Origin: Parachlorella kessleri
Lineage: Eukaryota; Chlorophyta; Trebouxiophyceae; Chlorellales; Chlorellaceae
Length of the DNA: 43,004 nt
Direction of reading: 5' to 3'
NCBI GenBank assembly: GCA_001598975.1
Contig: BBXU01000289.1
Span: 1-43,004 of the forward strand
The notes under the pieces were generated by a model. It was not told where the DNA came from, ran no database searches, and saw nothing but the letters and a program-made list of their open reading frames with translations. Positions 1 to 10,300 of the stretch are shown here, in pieces. How positions within the stretch are numbered: position 1 is the stretch's first letter; each line of letters starts with the position of its first letter. The position numbers and the translations under genes were made by a program.

Positions 1-300
1 GCCAGGTTAAGATGTTAATATGGGTGGCAGGTAGTGCGAAAAGGGAGTAGAGATGGACTGGACTGGACTGGACTGGACGTAACTGACGGGGCTGGATGCA
101 GAATGAGCCTGAGTCTTGCCTGAGTTCTGAGCCAGTAGTCCAGGATAAGATGTTAAGGCTGAACGAGAGGGGTCAGTGTCCCCAGTGTCATCCGAGTGAG
201 TGGTGGCAGGCAATACAAACAGAGGGGTGATAGGGGCGAACTGTCCTGGCAGGGCTGGGCGCAGTCAACCTCTGGGTCTTGCCTGCCATGCTTGATGGTG
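1..300 (+). repeat. Dispersed repeat, two adjacent copies
   Basis: Two related units lie here, about 12-165 and 195-300. Both carry a 'ggtggcagg(t/c)a(g/a)t' start, a purine-rich 'aggg(a/g)g' segment, a 'ctga(c)ggggctgg' segment and 'gagtcttgcctg'. The same pattern recurs at about 17118-17220, 33770-33868 (minus strand) and 39459-39520. The first copy contains a short GGACT tandem run at about 55-77. No coding frame is conserved between copies, so this is a non-coding dispersed repeat, perhaps a SINE- or MITE-like relic. Its exact ends are not resolved by eye. Confidence 0.65.
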
Positions 301-794
301 GCAGAGAAGTTCATCAACGGAGAGTTGTAGCCCACACAGGCTGCTTGGTGCCCGCCAGGGCTGCACACTTTTGGGGTGGGGAGAAAGTTGACAGGGACTA
401 GGTGCTAGGCGCAGGTCGCTGAACTGGGCACTCGGGTTCGCGCTTGACAGTTGGACCCTGCCACTCAAACCGAGCATCAGCTAGTCAAGGCTTACCCTGC
501 CTGACCTAACAGCGAGGTACATATACAAAGCTGGACAACGGGATATCCCAAGTGAAAAAAAGGAAGCAGGTAGTGCAAGATTATCTTCTCGGGTGTGGTA
601 CTGACCCTAGCCACGCTTACACACGTGGAGGCAAGCTTATAAACGAAAACTCACTGCTTGGCTGCCTAATGACTTTACCCAAGCATACACGCACGCGCGC
701 ACTTTGGGGTGAAGCCTCAAACCCTTGTAAGGCCTCCCCAACTTCAGCAGGGCAGCTGCAGCCGAGGTGTGCAACCACCAGCTGGACAAGCCGC
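301..794. other. 3' flank of the first antenna gene
   Basis: No gene is seen. This is the region downstream of the minus-strand antenna gene. It holds a minus-strand TGTAA at 621-617, about 175 nt past the stop, which fits a green-algal polyadenylation signal. Plus-strand open frames here have no recognisable protein features. Confidence 0.45.
617..621 (-). terminator. Candidate TGTAA polyadenylation signal
   Basis: TGTAA on the minus strand about 175 nt downstream of the antenna gene stop at 795. TGTAA is the usual poly(A) signal of chlorophyte nuclear genes. A 5-mer is weak evidence alone. Confidence 0.35.
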
Positions 795-3794
795 TCACCA
801 GGGCACTGCACGGAACTCCTCCTTGCCGTCTGCAACAGAAAAAAGGAGCGGGCTGTCAGCCAGGGTCACACCAGCGGCAAGCACGGGCGCCAGGAAGTCA
901 AACGGTACTCACACTGAGACACATCATACATGGGCTCGCGTGCGCCATTGTGTAGGCCGTTTGACACTGCAGCGGGTTACCGGCCATCATGTGCACAGAT
1001 ATAGTTTGTGTCGCCGCCTATGCAGCAGACAGTTGTCAGGCAGGCCCAGCCAGCAGGGCGCTGACTCACCTCCCAGCCTGTTCTTAACCTCGTTGAGGAA
1101 GGGGAAGATGGACAGGGCAATGATCGCCACGGTCACCTCGTTGCCAACAGAGCTGGTGAAGACTGCGCACAGCCAGGAAGCGAGCACTTGCTTTTCCTAT
1201 GACGACTACAAGTGTTAATTAACATCGAAGGCCATGTAACTGCCTCTCACACCCATCAACCAAGTGCCGGTTTCTGGCGGGAGCCCAGCATAGCTAGGCT
1301 ACCATGCGCTTAACAGCGGTGGCTGAGCTGTCGGCGCAGCGCACGCAGTGTTAGTGGCTGGTGCATACATGGCTTTGCAGCAGGCATGGCACTGTGACCA
1401 AGGCGTGACTCACTGTTGTTGTGTGCGGGGTCCTCCAGGTGCTTCTGCAGGCAGGCAATGGGGCCCAGGCCCTGGACGGCGGCCTGGGAGGAGAAGCCCA
1501 GGAAGGCAAGCATCGCCAGGCGGCCTGCGGGCAAGTAGCGATGCCAGGGGCATTGGGGGTTGGAGTGAAGGCCGCTTGGCAAATGAGAGCACAAGGACCT
1601 CGGACGGCCTTGGAGGAGGCCACTAAGCACAGGCAACCGGCCAGAGGAAGTCATAGGCACGGGGCGGGGCCACAGGGGGTCCCAGCTGGTGCTGTGTTGA
1701 CAGCCGGAGGGCAGGGGCGCTTGCATGGGGTCATGCCATCCAGTGCAGGAACACAACGTCCCTTTCCGGGTAAAATGGCCATGTCACTGGTGGCCCTGGA
1801 GATCCATTGGCTTTGTCGGCACACGGATGCATGCCACCCCGGCGCCCCCGGGTGCTCACCGTTCTTAATCTCCTTCACGCGCATCTCGGGGCTGTCCATG
1901 CTGGTGAACTCGCCGTTGGGCTGCACACACAAGATGCCAGGGGCGATTGGTTTCAGCTCAAAAGTCACCCATACGCGGTCTTGGGACAGGGAAAGTGAGA
2001 GCAACACAGCTGCCCATGCTGGCAAAACCGGCAATGGGCTGAGCCAAGAAGAAGAGGAGCTAGGTTTTAGGAAAATGCATATCGCATGCAGGGGCATAGC
2101 CTGCCGCCCAGCAGTCAACCCAGGTCCCTCCCCACTAGGCCCTCGAGCCTTTGGCGAAGGCCAGCACGCAGCTTTGTGGTGCTCAGCCGGGCAGGCAAGC
2201 TGCTTCCACTACCAACAGACAGCTCCGCCACCTTCAACAAGCCAATCTCCAAGCCCAAAAGCTCAACTGCCATGCTGCAGTCGTGACTCACCCCACAACG
2301 CACTGCCCCTCAAGTGCCCCCTGATGTGTGCAGGGGGCTATGCACAAAGCACATATAAGATGGGAGTGCAAGTGACAGGAAGGGGTCAGACAGCACAGAT
2401 ACACATACAGATACAAGCTGCTCACCGCGCCCGTCTTCTTCCAGCTGGCCACGCGGAAGGCCTCAGCCACGGCAAAGAACACCACCTCAATGGCGATCAG
2501 GGTCTTCAGGTCAAAGCCAGACTCGACCTGCACAACACATAGGGCCAACACACAAGCACTGTCAGGGGACCAGGTCGGTGCCCAAGCATAAGAACCAGCC
2601 CCACTGGTGCCCACACCAACTTGGGGGCTATATATTGGGGGTGACCCAGTTTAGGTTTAGGGTTGCTTGCTGTCTGTCCCCACACACTGCCTGCCCTTGC
2701 CCTGCTTGCTGAGCCACAACCAACAAACCGCCCTATGCCTAGCACCATGCCTCAGCAACAGGGATACCCTGCGGGTTCTCAACATACCTGTAACCAACAC
2801 TAGCACTCCTGGGGGTTCCCTGGGCATTACCAGCCACCACTGCCGGCCACCCACACCTGGTGCTATGCACAATGACAAGAGCATGGAGAGCTGCATGAAG
2901 CATTGCTGCCTAGCACCCACACCTGGTGCTATGCACATTGGCTGAAGCTTGAAGAAGTGCACAAAGCAAGTGCAAGCATTGCCTGGCACCCACCCGGGCT
3001 CCCGCGGTCCACCAGGGGCCCTTGCCCAGCAGCTCCTGGGCCAGGATGCCGACCACGGCAAGCATCGCCCAGCGGCCGTTGATGATCTCGCCGCCCACAA
3101 AGTAGTCAAGGGTCTCCTTGCTGCCGCCGCCCAGGCCCAGTGGGTCAAAGCCGTAGTCTGCAGGCGGGCAGGGAAGCATGTTCGGGTCATGGCATGTCAT
3201 GCTGCCAGTGCTGGGGTGGTCCAGGGTCGCCTCGCTTCCGCTGCCCAGACCCCGGGGGTCGAATCGGGGCCGGAGTTTGCAACTGCTCAAGCGCTGAGCG
3301 GGAGGAGTAGCTCCAGGGGTCCCGCACTGCCTAGCTGCAGAACCTCTAGGCCAACGATGTTCAACTGCCTGACTCGGTATCATAAGCCTTCCCATATCGT
3401 AGGGCACGTGGCTGGTGCGACTGGTGGGCACTGCTGAACCTGTCCTCCTATCAAGCCAGGAGTGAAGCCAGGTTGGGCCGCCAACACAGTGTCGGAAGCT
3501 GCTCACCGCCGGGCAAAGAGCCATCAAGCCAAGGGGCGGGGGTTGCGCCTGTAGAACGTGGAAATACGGCTTTTGTCAGGCGGCACGTCATGGGGTCCGA
3601 TGACGCCTGAACCGCGCAGTCGTGTCCACAGTGCTGGTCGCCCTATAGGGTACGACCAATAACGGCTTGTATTACTTACCGGGATACCAGGTAGGCCTGC
3701 TGGCAGCGTGCACCTGCACGCTGGCACGGCGAGCCACGCGGGCCTGGCTAGGCCTGGCCACGAAGACCTTGCTGAGCGCTGCCTGGGCTGCCAT
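795..3794 (-). CDS. Photosystem I chlorophyll a/b-binding antenna protein (LHCA type)
   Basis: Plastid light-harvesting protein that binds chlorophyll and carotenoid in the thylakoid and passes energy to photosystem I. Eight exons: 3794-3680, 3548-3507, 3157-2994, 2527-2426, 1920-1860, 1524-1414, 1162-1070, 829-795. All phases close, giving 240 aa. Residues 1-30 are an Arg/Ala-rich transit peptide, followed by the LHC entry motif TWYPG. Helix B carries GEIINGRWAM (E76, N79, R81) and helix A carries KEIKNGRLAM (E158, N161, R163). The helix B ligand position is Asn rather than the usual His, as in the red-shifted LHCA3/LHCA4 type. After the HLEDPAHNN end of helix C an extra hydrophobic segment (about 208-222) precedes the C-terminus EFRAVPW. 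Head to head with another LHCA gene at 3995. The exact LHCA number cannot be assigned by eye. Confidence 0.93.
2848..2940. repeat. 27-nt direct repeat in an antenna intron
   Basis: Two near-identical 27-nt units beginning 'cacccacacctggtgc' lie at about 2848-2874 and 2914-2940 in intron 3 of the minus-strand antenna gene. They look like a local duplication. Confidence 0.6.
3158..3334 (-). pseudogene. Decayed LHC exon copy inside an LHC intron
   Basis: Within intron 2 of the minus-strand antenna gene, about 3325-3215 encodes GATPPA followed by a run resembling FDPRGLGSGSEATLD. This matches the neighbouring true sequence (GATPAP in exon 2 and FDPLGLGGGSKETLD in exon 3), but here the two exon parts are fused without the intervening intron. 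The copy is stop-free and in frame with exon 3 just downstream. An acceptor-like 'ctgcag' ends at 3335, so an alternative exon 3 starting at 3334 would add 177 nt (59 codons) in the correct phase. It is best read as a decayed partial duplicate; use as an alternative exon is possible but unproven. Confidence 0.6.
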
Positions 3795-3994
3795 TGCGTC
3801 TTGGGTATGCAGTGGGCAACGCAAACAGGTCAGATGGCTGGGTTGGAGTGCGAGACGCTGGCTAATTGCATTGGATTTGGGGCGGGAATCGGGATGGGGC
3901 AGGATTCTTCGCAATCGAAAGCGGACTTGTGGCGTACTCGACAGTCCTTGTTGATTTGGAAGTGAGAGCCTGACCCTCTTGCCTCCTTTTCACC
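3795..3994. promoter_or_regulatory. Divergent promoter of the antenna gene pair
   Basis: 200 bp separate the start codons of the two head-to-head LHCA genes, so both promoters and both 5' leaders must share this space. It contains a reverse CCAAT (ATTGG at 3870-3874) close to the middle, GC-rich stretches and no clear TATA box. A shared light-responsive promoter is a reasonable inference from the two products. Confidence 0.6.
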
Positions 3995-6524
3995 ATGGCC
4001 TCTGCGTTGATTGCCAAGCCCACTGTGGCCCGCGTCTTCCAGAGCCGTGCGTCCACCGTGCGAGCCAGGAGCAGCGTGAAGGTTGCAGCCGCTGAGAGGC
4101 AGCTGTGGCTCCCCGGTAAATAGTATCATATATCGCATTGGCGTGGACATATTGCAGCACCAGCAGCGGTACTAGCCATGACGGAGTTTGGCTCACTTAC
4201 TTGCAGGCGCGGACGCCCCTGCCCACCTCAAGGGCGACCTGGCCGGCGACAGGGGCTTTGATCCTCTTAACCTTGGTAAGCCTTGTAACGTAAAAGTGGC
4301 TGCTGCTGCTCCTGTTGGTTTATAAGTGCTAGGCATGTCAGCGTCACTTCTAGCTAGCTCCACCAGTGCTGTCTAGGCAAGCAGTGCTGGAATGTCATGA
4401 CCGTCTCCGTTGCTGGGCATTTGTAGGTTGGCATGCCTTGACTGATTTGCAAGCTGGGAGTTGCATTGTGGTCTTGTGTGGCGGCTCCTTGGGTAGTCCA
4501 CACGGATGAAGTGCTGGGTTAGTGCCGGCGGTGAGTTCTGGCTTGGAACTGCAGACTGACTTTTGCTGATACCGGACATGTCACACTGGTGCAGGAACCG
4601 ACCCCGAGCGCCTCGCATGGTGCGTGGTCCAGGCGGTGGGGTGTCACATGTGTCTTGCAGCACGCGCAGCAATGATGAGGAAAGACATGCAGCTCCATGT
4701 GTGAGGCAGCCACAGCAAGCACCAGCGTGGCATCTTTCGTTACCTTGTTGTCAGCCTCGCAACCAGCAGCAGCATGGCTAGCTGGGTGGAGCCCAGAGGG
4801 CCGATTCAAAGGTATATCAGGTGCAGGCACAGACTTGCTGATCCTGTGGTTCCCTGCATGCAGGTACGCGGAGGGTGAGAGGATCAACGGCCGCTGGGCC
4901 ATGGCTGCCGTGGCCGGTATCCTGGCCCAGGACCTGCTGGGCAAGGGCAACTGGTTCGAGGCCGGCTCCCAGGTGCTCCGCCGTCAGCAAAGGCCTGCCT
5001 GCACTCGTTGCCTGCAGTAGAGCTTGCTGGAATGTGGCCTTTGCTCCCCTGCCTGAAGTTGTTGTCTGACAAGCTAGCGTTCGTTCCTGGCCGTCGCTAG
5101 CAGAATGGCGTGGTTTGGGCAAGGTTTGCATCAGGCACGAGGGTCGGTTTTAGGGCACTCTGCTGTCTACTGCCGTGATAGCCGCTTCTGGAAGCCGCGC
5201 CAACCCGACATGGTCTGCACCCGTCATGTGACGTCTGCTGCTGCGCGCCTGACTGTCTGTGCAGGAGTACTGGCTGCCCAACAATGCGCTGCTGGCCATC
5301 GAGTTCCTGGTGCTGGGCTTTTTGGAGCTTAAGCGCTACCAGGGCTTCAAGGAGACCGGCTCGGTAAGCCACAGCAGGGGCAGCGTGGGAGCACCTGGCA
5401 CCTAAACATGGCTGTGACTGCTCGCTCATCCATGAAAACCTTAAGAGTCATGTCTGGAAGTGATGTTGCGGGGGAGCCAGCAGACAAGGGCCGGGTGGAG
5501 GCAGGGCGGACAGGTCATCCATAGCGGGCAAAGCGGGCGCAGGGCAGCTTCCCAATTGCTGCTAGCCGCTTTAGGTTGCACCGCCCTGTGGCATGTATGT
5601 CTTTGGCTCATGTGAGCTGGACAGTAACAGGGTTGGGTTTAATCGACTGGGGCAGTCCCATGGTAAATGGGCCTTTTGATGGGTCCCTTACCTAGCAGGG
5701 CCATGAGGCACCGCCCACTGGCGCGCTTTCTGCCTGCCTGCAGAGCGGTCTGATCAACTCTTTCCCCTTTGACCCCGCTGGCTTGAACTCCCCTGACATG
5801 GCCGTCCGCGAGATCAAGAACGGCCGCCTCGCCATGGTAAGTCGGCAAGGCGGGTCCCGAGCGTGCCACCAATCAAGGGTTTGCCCACGCTTGAGTCTAC
5901 TTGGCTTGATCCACGGTGCTGGCTCTGCAGGGGCGCCTTGGCTGCAGTGCTACTTGCTCACTTGAAGGCAACTGCTCCAATGTCCGCAGTACTACGGATG
6001 GGGCATGGGAGGCACAGCGCAGCAGCCGATGGCCAGGCTTGCAGTCAAGCCTGGCCATGTAGGCCGGCGCCCGCAGGTCGGCTGTCACACTGGAACCGTG
6101 CATATGAGTCGGGCGGATCACGGGTGCTGTGATGCCTGGTGCAGGTTGCCTTCATTGGCTTCTGCGTCCAGGCCCTGGTGACGCGCACCGGCCCTCTGGA
6201 GAACCTCGCAGCACACCTGTCTAGGTAAGAGCACACAGAGCGGACCTTCCACTGCGTAAATTACAGCTTGGGCCGGGCCGCCATGGGAACCGTGTAGTGG
6301 TCAACCGCTTGCAGGCCGGTGCCTGCATGGCGTTCTTTGCAGCTGATGCGATTGAGCTTCATCGGAAGCACCCGTTCTCTGCCTGTCAACGTTGCGTGCA
6401 GTATCCTGTGGGGTCCATGAGGAATTGTCACCTGGTCTGACAGGGTTCGTTTGTCAATTGCAGCCCCTTTGAGAACAACTTCATCACCAACATCGCCAAC
6501 CTGCCCCAGACCCTGTCCCAGTGA
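3995..6524 (+). CDS. Photosystem I chlorophyll a/b-binding antenna protein (LHCA type), second gene
   Basis: Thylakoid light-harvesting protein, partner of the divergent gene at 3794. Eight exons: 3995-4115, 4207-4275, 4595-4619, 4864-4972, 5265-5363, 5744-5836, 6145-6224, 6464-6524. All phases close, giving 218 aa. The start has a CACC context. Residues 1-34 form an Arg/Ser/Ala transit peptide, then RQLWLPG. Helix B has EGERINGRWAM (E77, N80, R82) and helix A has REIKNGRLAM (E164, N167, R169). As in its neighbour, the helix B ligand site is Asn. It ends shortly after helix C (HLSSPFENN) without the hydrophobic tail of the other gene. Exon 3 is only 25 nt. Shared splice positions (after the first G of the PG motif, and before the helix A block) suggest an old duplication of one ancestral gene in inverted orientation. 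Confidence 0.93.
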
Positions 6525-7387
6525 GCTGGTCAACAGTCTGTCATCAGGCAGCATGCTATACCTAGCTAAAGGTAGTCTTTGAGGAGGGAGCCTGGCAAGG
6601 CTTGTGTTGGGTGGTTGCTGGCAGCTTGGGTGAAAGTGATGGTGCAGAATCTGCATAAGGTATGCTGTTGGCTTGTGCGTGCTTGCATGTGGTTTTTTTC
6701 TATCCTTTTCAAAACCGGCACTGTGCGCTACTGAGAAGAAATCAGCTTGAAATTGCTTTGTTTTCATCCATGTATGGTCTAGTACTAGTTCAAGACGGAT
6801 GCAAGGCACCTCTGAAAGTAAATGGTGGAGGAACTCTTACAGCAAGATCAGCTAGCATGGCAAGAGTCGAGGGGTGCGCAGAGGAGCAAAGCCCAGGCAA
6901 CTTTGCGATGGAATCTTGCATCCAGCCCAGGCACTGCACAGCTACTGGGTTGTTGAATGTGCAAATATGCCATCATCATTGCAAGCAAGGGAGGAACCCT
7001 TTGGCAACTGGGATCCTGATATTCCCCAATGGCAGTTTACAATTAAAATACGGAGCTGCAATATGTCATCAGCAGCATGGACAGAGCTTAAAGTGACTCC
7101 CCAATTCAAGCACAGCAAGCAGCCCTGGCACGGTCTTCTTAAAGCGCAGCAACCCGTGTGTCGTTTGCCCTTCTCATAGTCCATCCATGCTGCCCAGCTT
7201 CTGCAGGATGTAGAGACTGTGTACCCAGCGAATAGCGGGAGGCACCACCGGCAATGCAGAATATGAATGATGCCAAGATTTCCTCCTTCTAAAGGATGAA
7301 AAGGAGGCCGCCAGGCATGCTGACCCCTTCAAGCCGGCCGCCTTGCAGCAAGGACTGCTCGCTGACCGAGCTGGCGACGGCACAGAG
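6525..7387. other. Convergent intergenic region
   Basis: Lies between the stop codons of the plus-strand antenna gene and the minus-strand sulfatase. No gene or RNA is recognised. A minus-strand TGTAA at 7041-7037 is a possible sulfatase polyadenylation signal, though it lies about 345 nt past the stop. Confidence 0.5.
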
Positions 7388-10300
7388 CTACAACTCCAGG
7401 ACATTCAGGCTGCGGACGTGGCAGGAGGCGCCCCGGCACACCTTGAGCAGGGACAGCGCGTTCTGCAGCTCTGCAATGAGCCGCTGCAGCACAGCAAGGG
7501 GAGGGCTTTTGGGCCCACAGTGTGTGCAGAGGACCAGGCCACACAGGCAGCAGCAACCAGCACACCGACCTACAGAAGCATGACCTGACGTGCCTGCCAA
7601 GCCCAAACAGCCAAGCGTTGATACCAGCTGCAAGTGTGCACCAGCAAACAATGCCATCAGTCCCTACCATGCATTGCACTGCGTCTAATGGCGCTGTTTG
7701 AGCTGGCAATGACTGACGAAGGCACTGCTTCCAATGGCACCTATCGAGCTTGCAGCAGCTGACCAAGGTAGCAGCTGCTCACCGGCGCGGCCTCCTCAAA
7801 TATGTTCCTGGTCTCGTGAGGATCCTTGTCAAGGTCATACAGCTCATAGCCACCTGCGCAGAGATATGATTATTTTTGGGCCGCTCACCCCTTGGTAAGC
7901 GTCAGGCGGCATGGCAACTCCTGCGTGGATTGCGACAGCTGTGTGCCCATGGCCCTTGGATGGACTCCATCGCCTCGGTGGGAAGGCCAGCACAGCATGG
8001 CCAGCATGTATTAAATGCATGTATTCAACAGTAGCCCAGCCGCCTCACTTGGGTACTCGATGTACTTGTACTTGCCCTTGGCCGACTGGGTGCGCAGGCC
8101 AAAGTAGGCCACCGGGAAGATCTCCTGCATACCCAGGGCACGACGGCATGCCCTCAGCCCGTCAAGCCCTCAAGAGTGTCCAGGTCTGTACACGTCATGG
8201 ACCCCAGCTTCTGACATCAGACTGGATTGGGAGGGTCTTTGCTGTCCATTCTGCAGCCTGGGAACAACTCAAAAACAGGACGCAAGCTGTCAAGGGTAAG
8301 CTGGGTACCTTACTCGCTTACTTCAAAGGCAAGACATATGGCACAAGGTCTATTGCAAGGTTGGCCGCTTACATTAGCAGCCTTGATGACTCCGTCCAGG
8401 GCCAAGCCTTCCTTCTTAGCAAGCTCGAGATACTGCAGGAACCACAACAACGCTAGATCAAGGCACTGCAGAATCACAACAGAGCGTGGCCAACCACACC
8501 AGCAAGCGGTCCGTAGCAGAGTTGCATTGGGGGGGCTGCCAGCATGTGTTGTGCATGGGAGGCCACCACACCACATGTCCCCAGCAACACCAGGAAGCAG
8601 CAAGCCCATCGCTACTGTGGGTGCAACATAATGGACCCTGCCAGACCCAGTGGCAACTACTGGGCTGAGAAGCAGTGCAGTGCATTGCCGCGCCAGCGCA
8701 GTGCAGTGTGGCGCATGGCAGTGGGAGGCCACGCTTCATGCGAGGAGGACGCAGATGGGTTGGCACCGTCAAGAGGACGTGTGTGTGGTGGTTGTGGGCC
8801 TCCCCTCACTCGCCTTTTGGTAGCCAGCCAGCTTCTCGTAGCCAAAGTACCAGCTGCCCTCCAGCCGCTTCTGGGTCTCCTCGTTGAAATGCTTCCCAAG
8901 GAACTCGCGCTCCACGACCTGCGTATGGTATGAGAGTCATCCGTCTGTACTTTCCCACCGTTGGGAGTCAGCTTACCCGCAGATAGCAACGACTGCATCC
9001 AATTTTTATCTACTGAACGGACATGCTGGACACATGCCTGCACAGTGGCAGCCCAGACAGCTTGGCAGGACGAGGGGAAGTGGCTGCAATGGAGAGGTTT
9101 GTGGGGAAGAGGGGGGGGATGTCACACCTCGCTAGGCCAGCTGCCATTTGGCAGTCTCACAGGGCGGCGGCCGGTGAAGGGGTCGTTGAGGACATCAATC
9201 GCTGGGGGGACGATGACGCTGACATGCCTGCAGGCCACGCAGAAAGCAAGAGATGCACTGTGGGTTGGATGCTGCCATGCATATCTACATGTCTTAAAGT
9301 GCTACAGGGTTTTGAGCTGCAGCACCCGCCAATTCATCATTAGGAACTGCTGTGTCTTGGGGCTGATTGAAAGGCTACAAGCATTAGAAGGCAATACTGG
9401 TGATTGCTGGGCAGCGTTCATGTCACTCTCACTCGTCAATGATGCCAGTGGTGGTAGGCTTCTCAATGAGGATGCCAACCCTGTGGGAGTCGGGGTTGTC
9501 AAAGACGGGCTCCTGGCGCAGGATGGGAGCCAGGCTGATGCCATCCCTGGTGCTTGCATGGGGGTCCTCAACCCCTGCAGCGCCCCAGCCAGTCAGGACA
9601 GTCGAGGTGCTCCCCAGTCAACGCGATGCAGGCAGGCAGGCAGGTACATGCCCGGGGCGGGAGAGGGGCTGCAGCGGCCACATGTACATTGTTGCCGGTG
9701 TGCTGGCAGGCATGAGCAGCTGGGCGGGCGGGCAGGAGCTGCACGCAGCCGACGTGCTCACAGGCGGCCATGCAGGTACCGCAACCTTGAGATGAAACTG
9801 CCTCGCCTCGCTCCTCACAATCACTACCCGGTCCCACGAGGGGTACCCCACCTGCCAGGTCAAGCCACGTGGGCACAAAGTCCACGTTGCCCACCAGGTG
9901 AGTCAGCTCCACGCCCCTGGGCACCCCCGGCCCCCGCACGTAGAAGGGCAGGCGTATGTCGTTCTCGTACGCGCTCATCTTGCCGGCCAGGCGGTGGTGG
10001 CCCAGCTTGTATCCGTTGTCCGACGTGTAGAAGCTGCGGCAGGGCGGCAGGCAGAGGGCCCATGCAGTCGGGAAATCAGCCGGCACACGGCAAGATGGTG
10101 CTAGTGGGCTGTGGAAGGGAAACGCAGCAGGGGCGCTTCTACCCTAATGAGATTTGGTCATGCGGGCTCGTGTGCTGTCTGCACTTTGCGTGGACTGCTG
10201 GGGCACGCGAAGCATGCTGGGGCCAGGCTAGTGGAGCTCCCATGGCAGAAGCTCGGTGGATGCACAAGTAGGTAGCATCAAGCTAGGTACTCACATGTAT

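Noticed and set aside
1421..2542. Plus-strand open frame of 373 codons
   Set aside because: It runs antisense across three well-supported exons of the minus-strand antenna gene; it is open only because of high GC, with no domain features.
8961..10271. Plus-strand open frame of 436 codons
   Set aside because: Antisense to sulfatase exons 12-14, whose splice sites and catalytic motifs are clear. Its composition is typical of a shadow frame.
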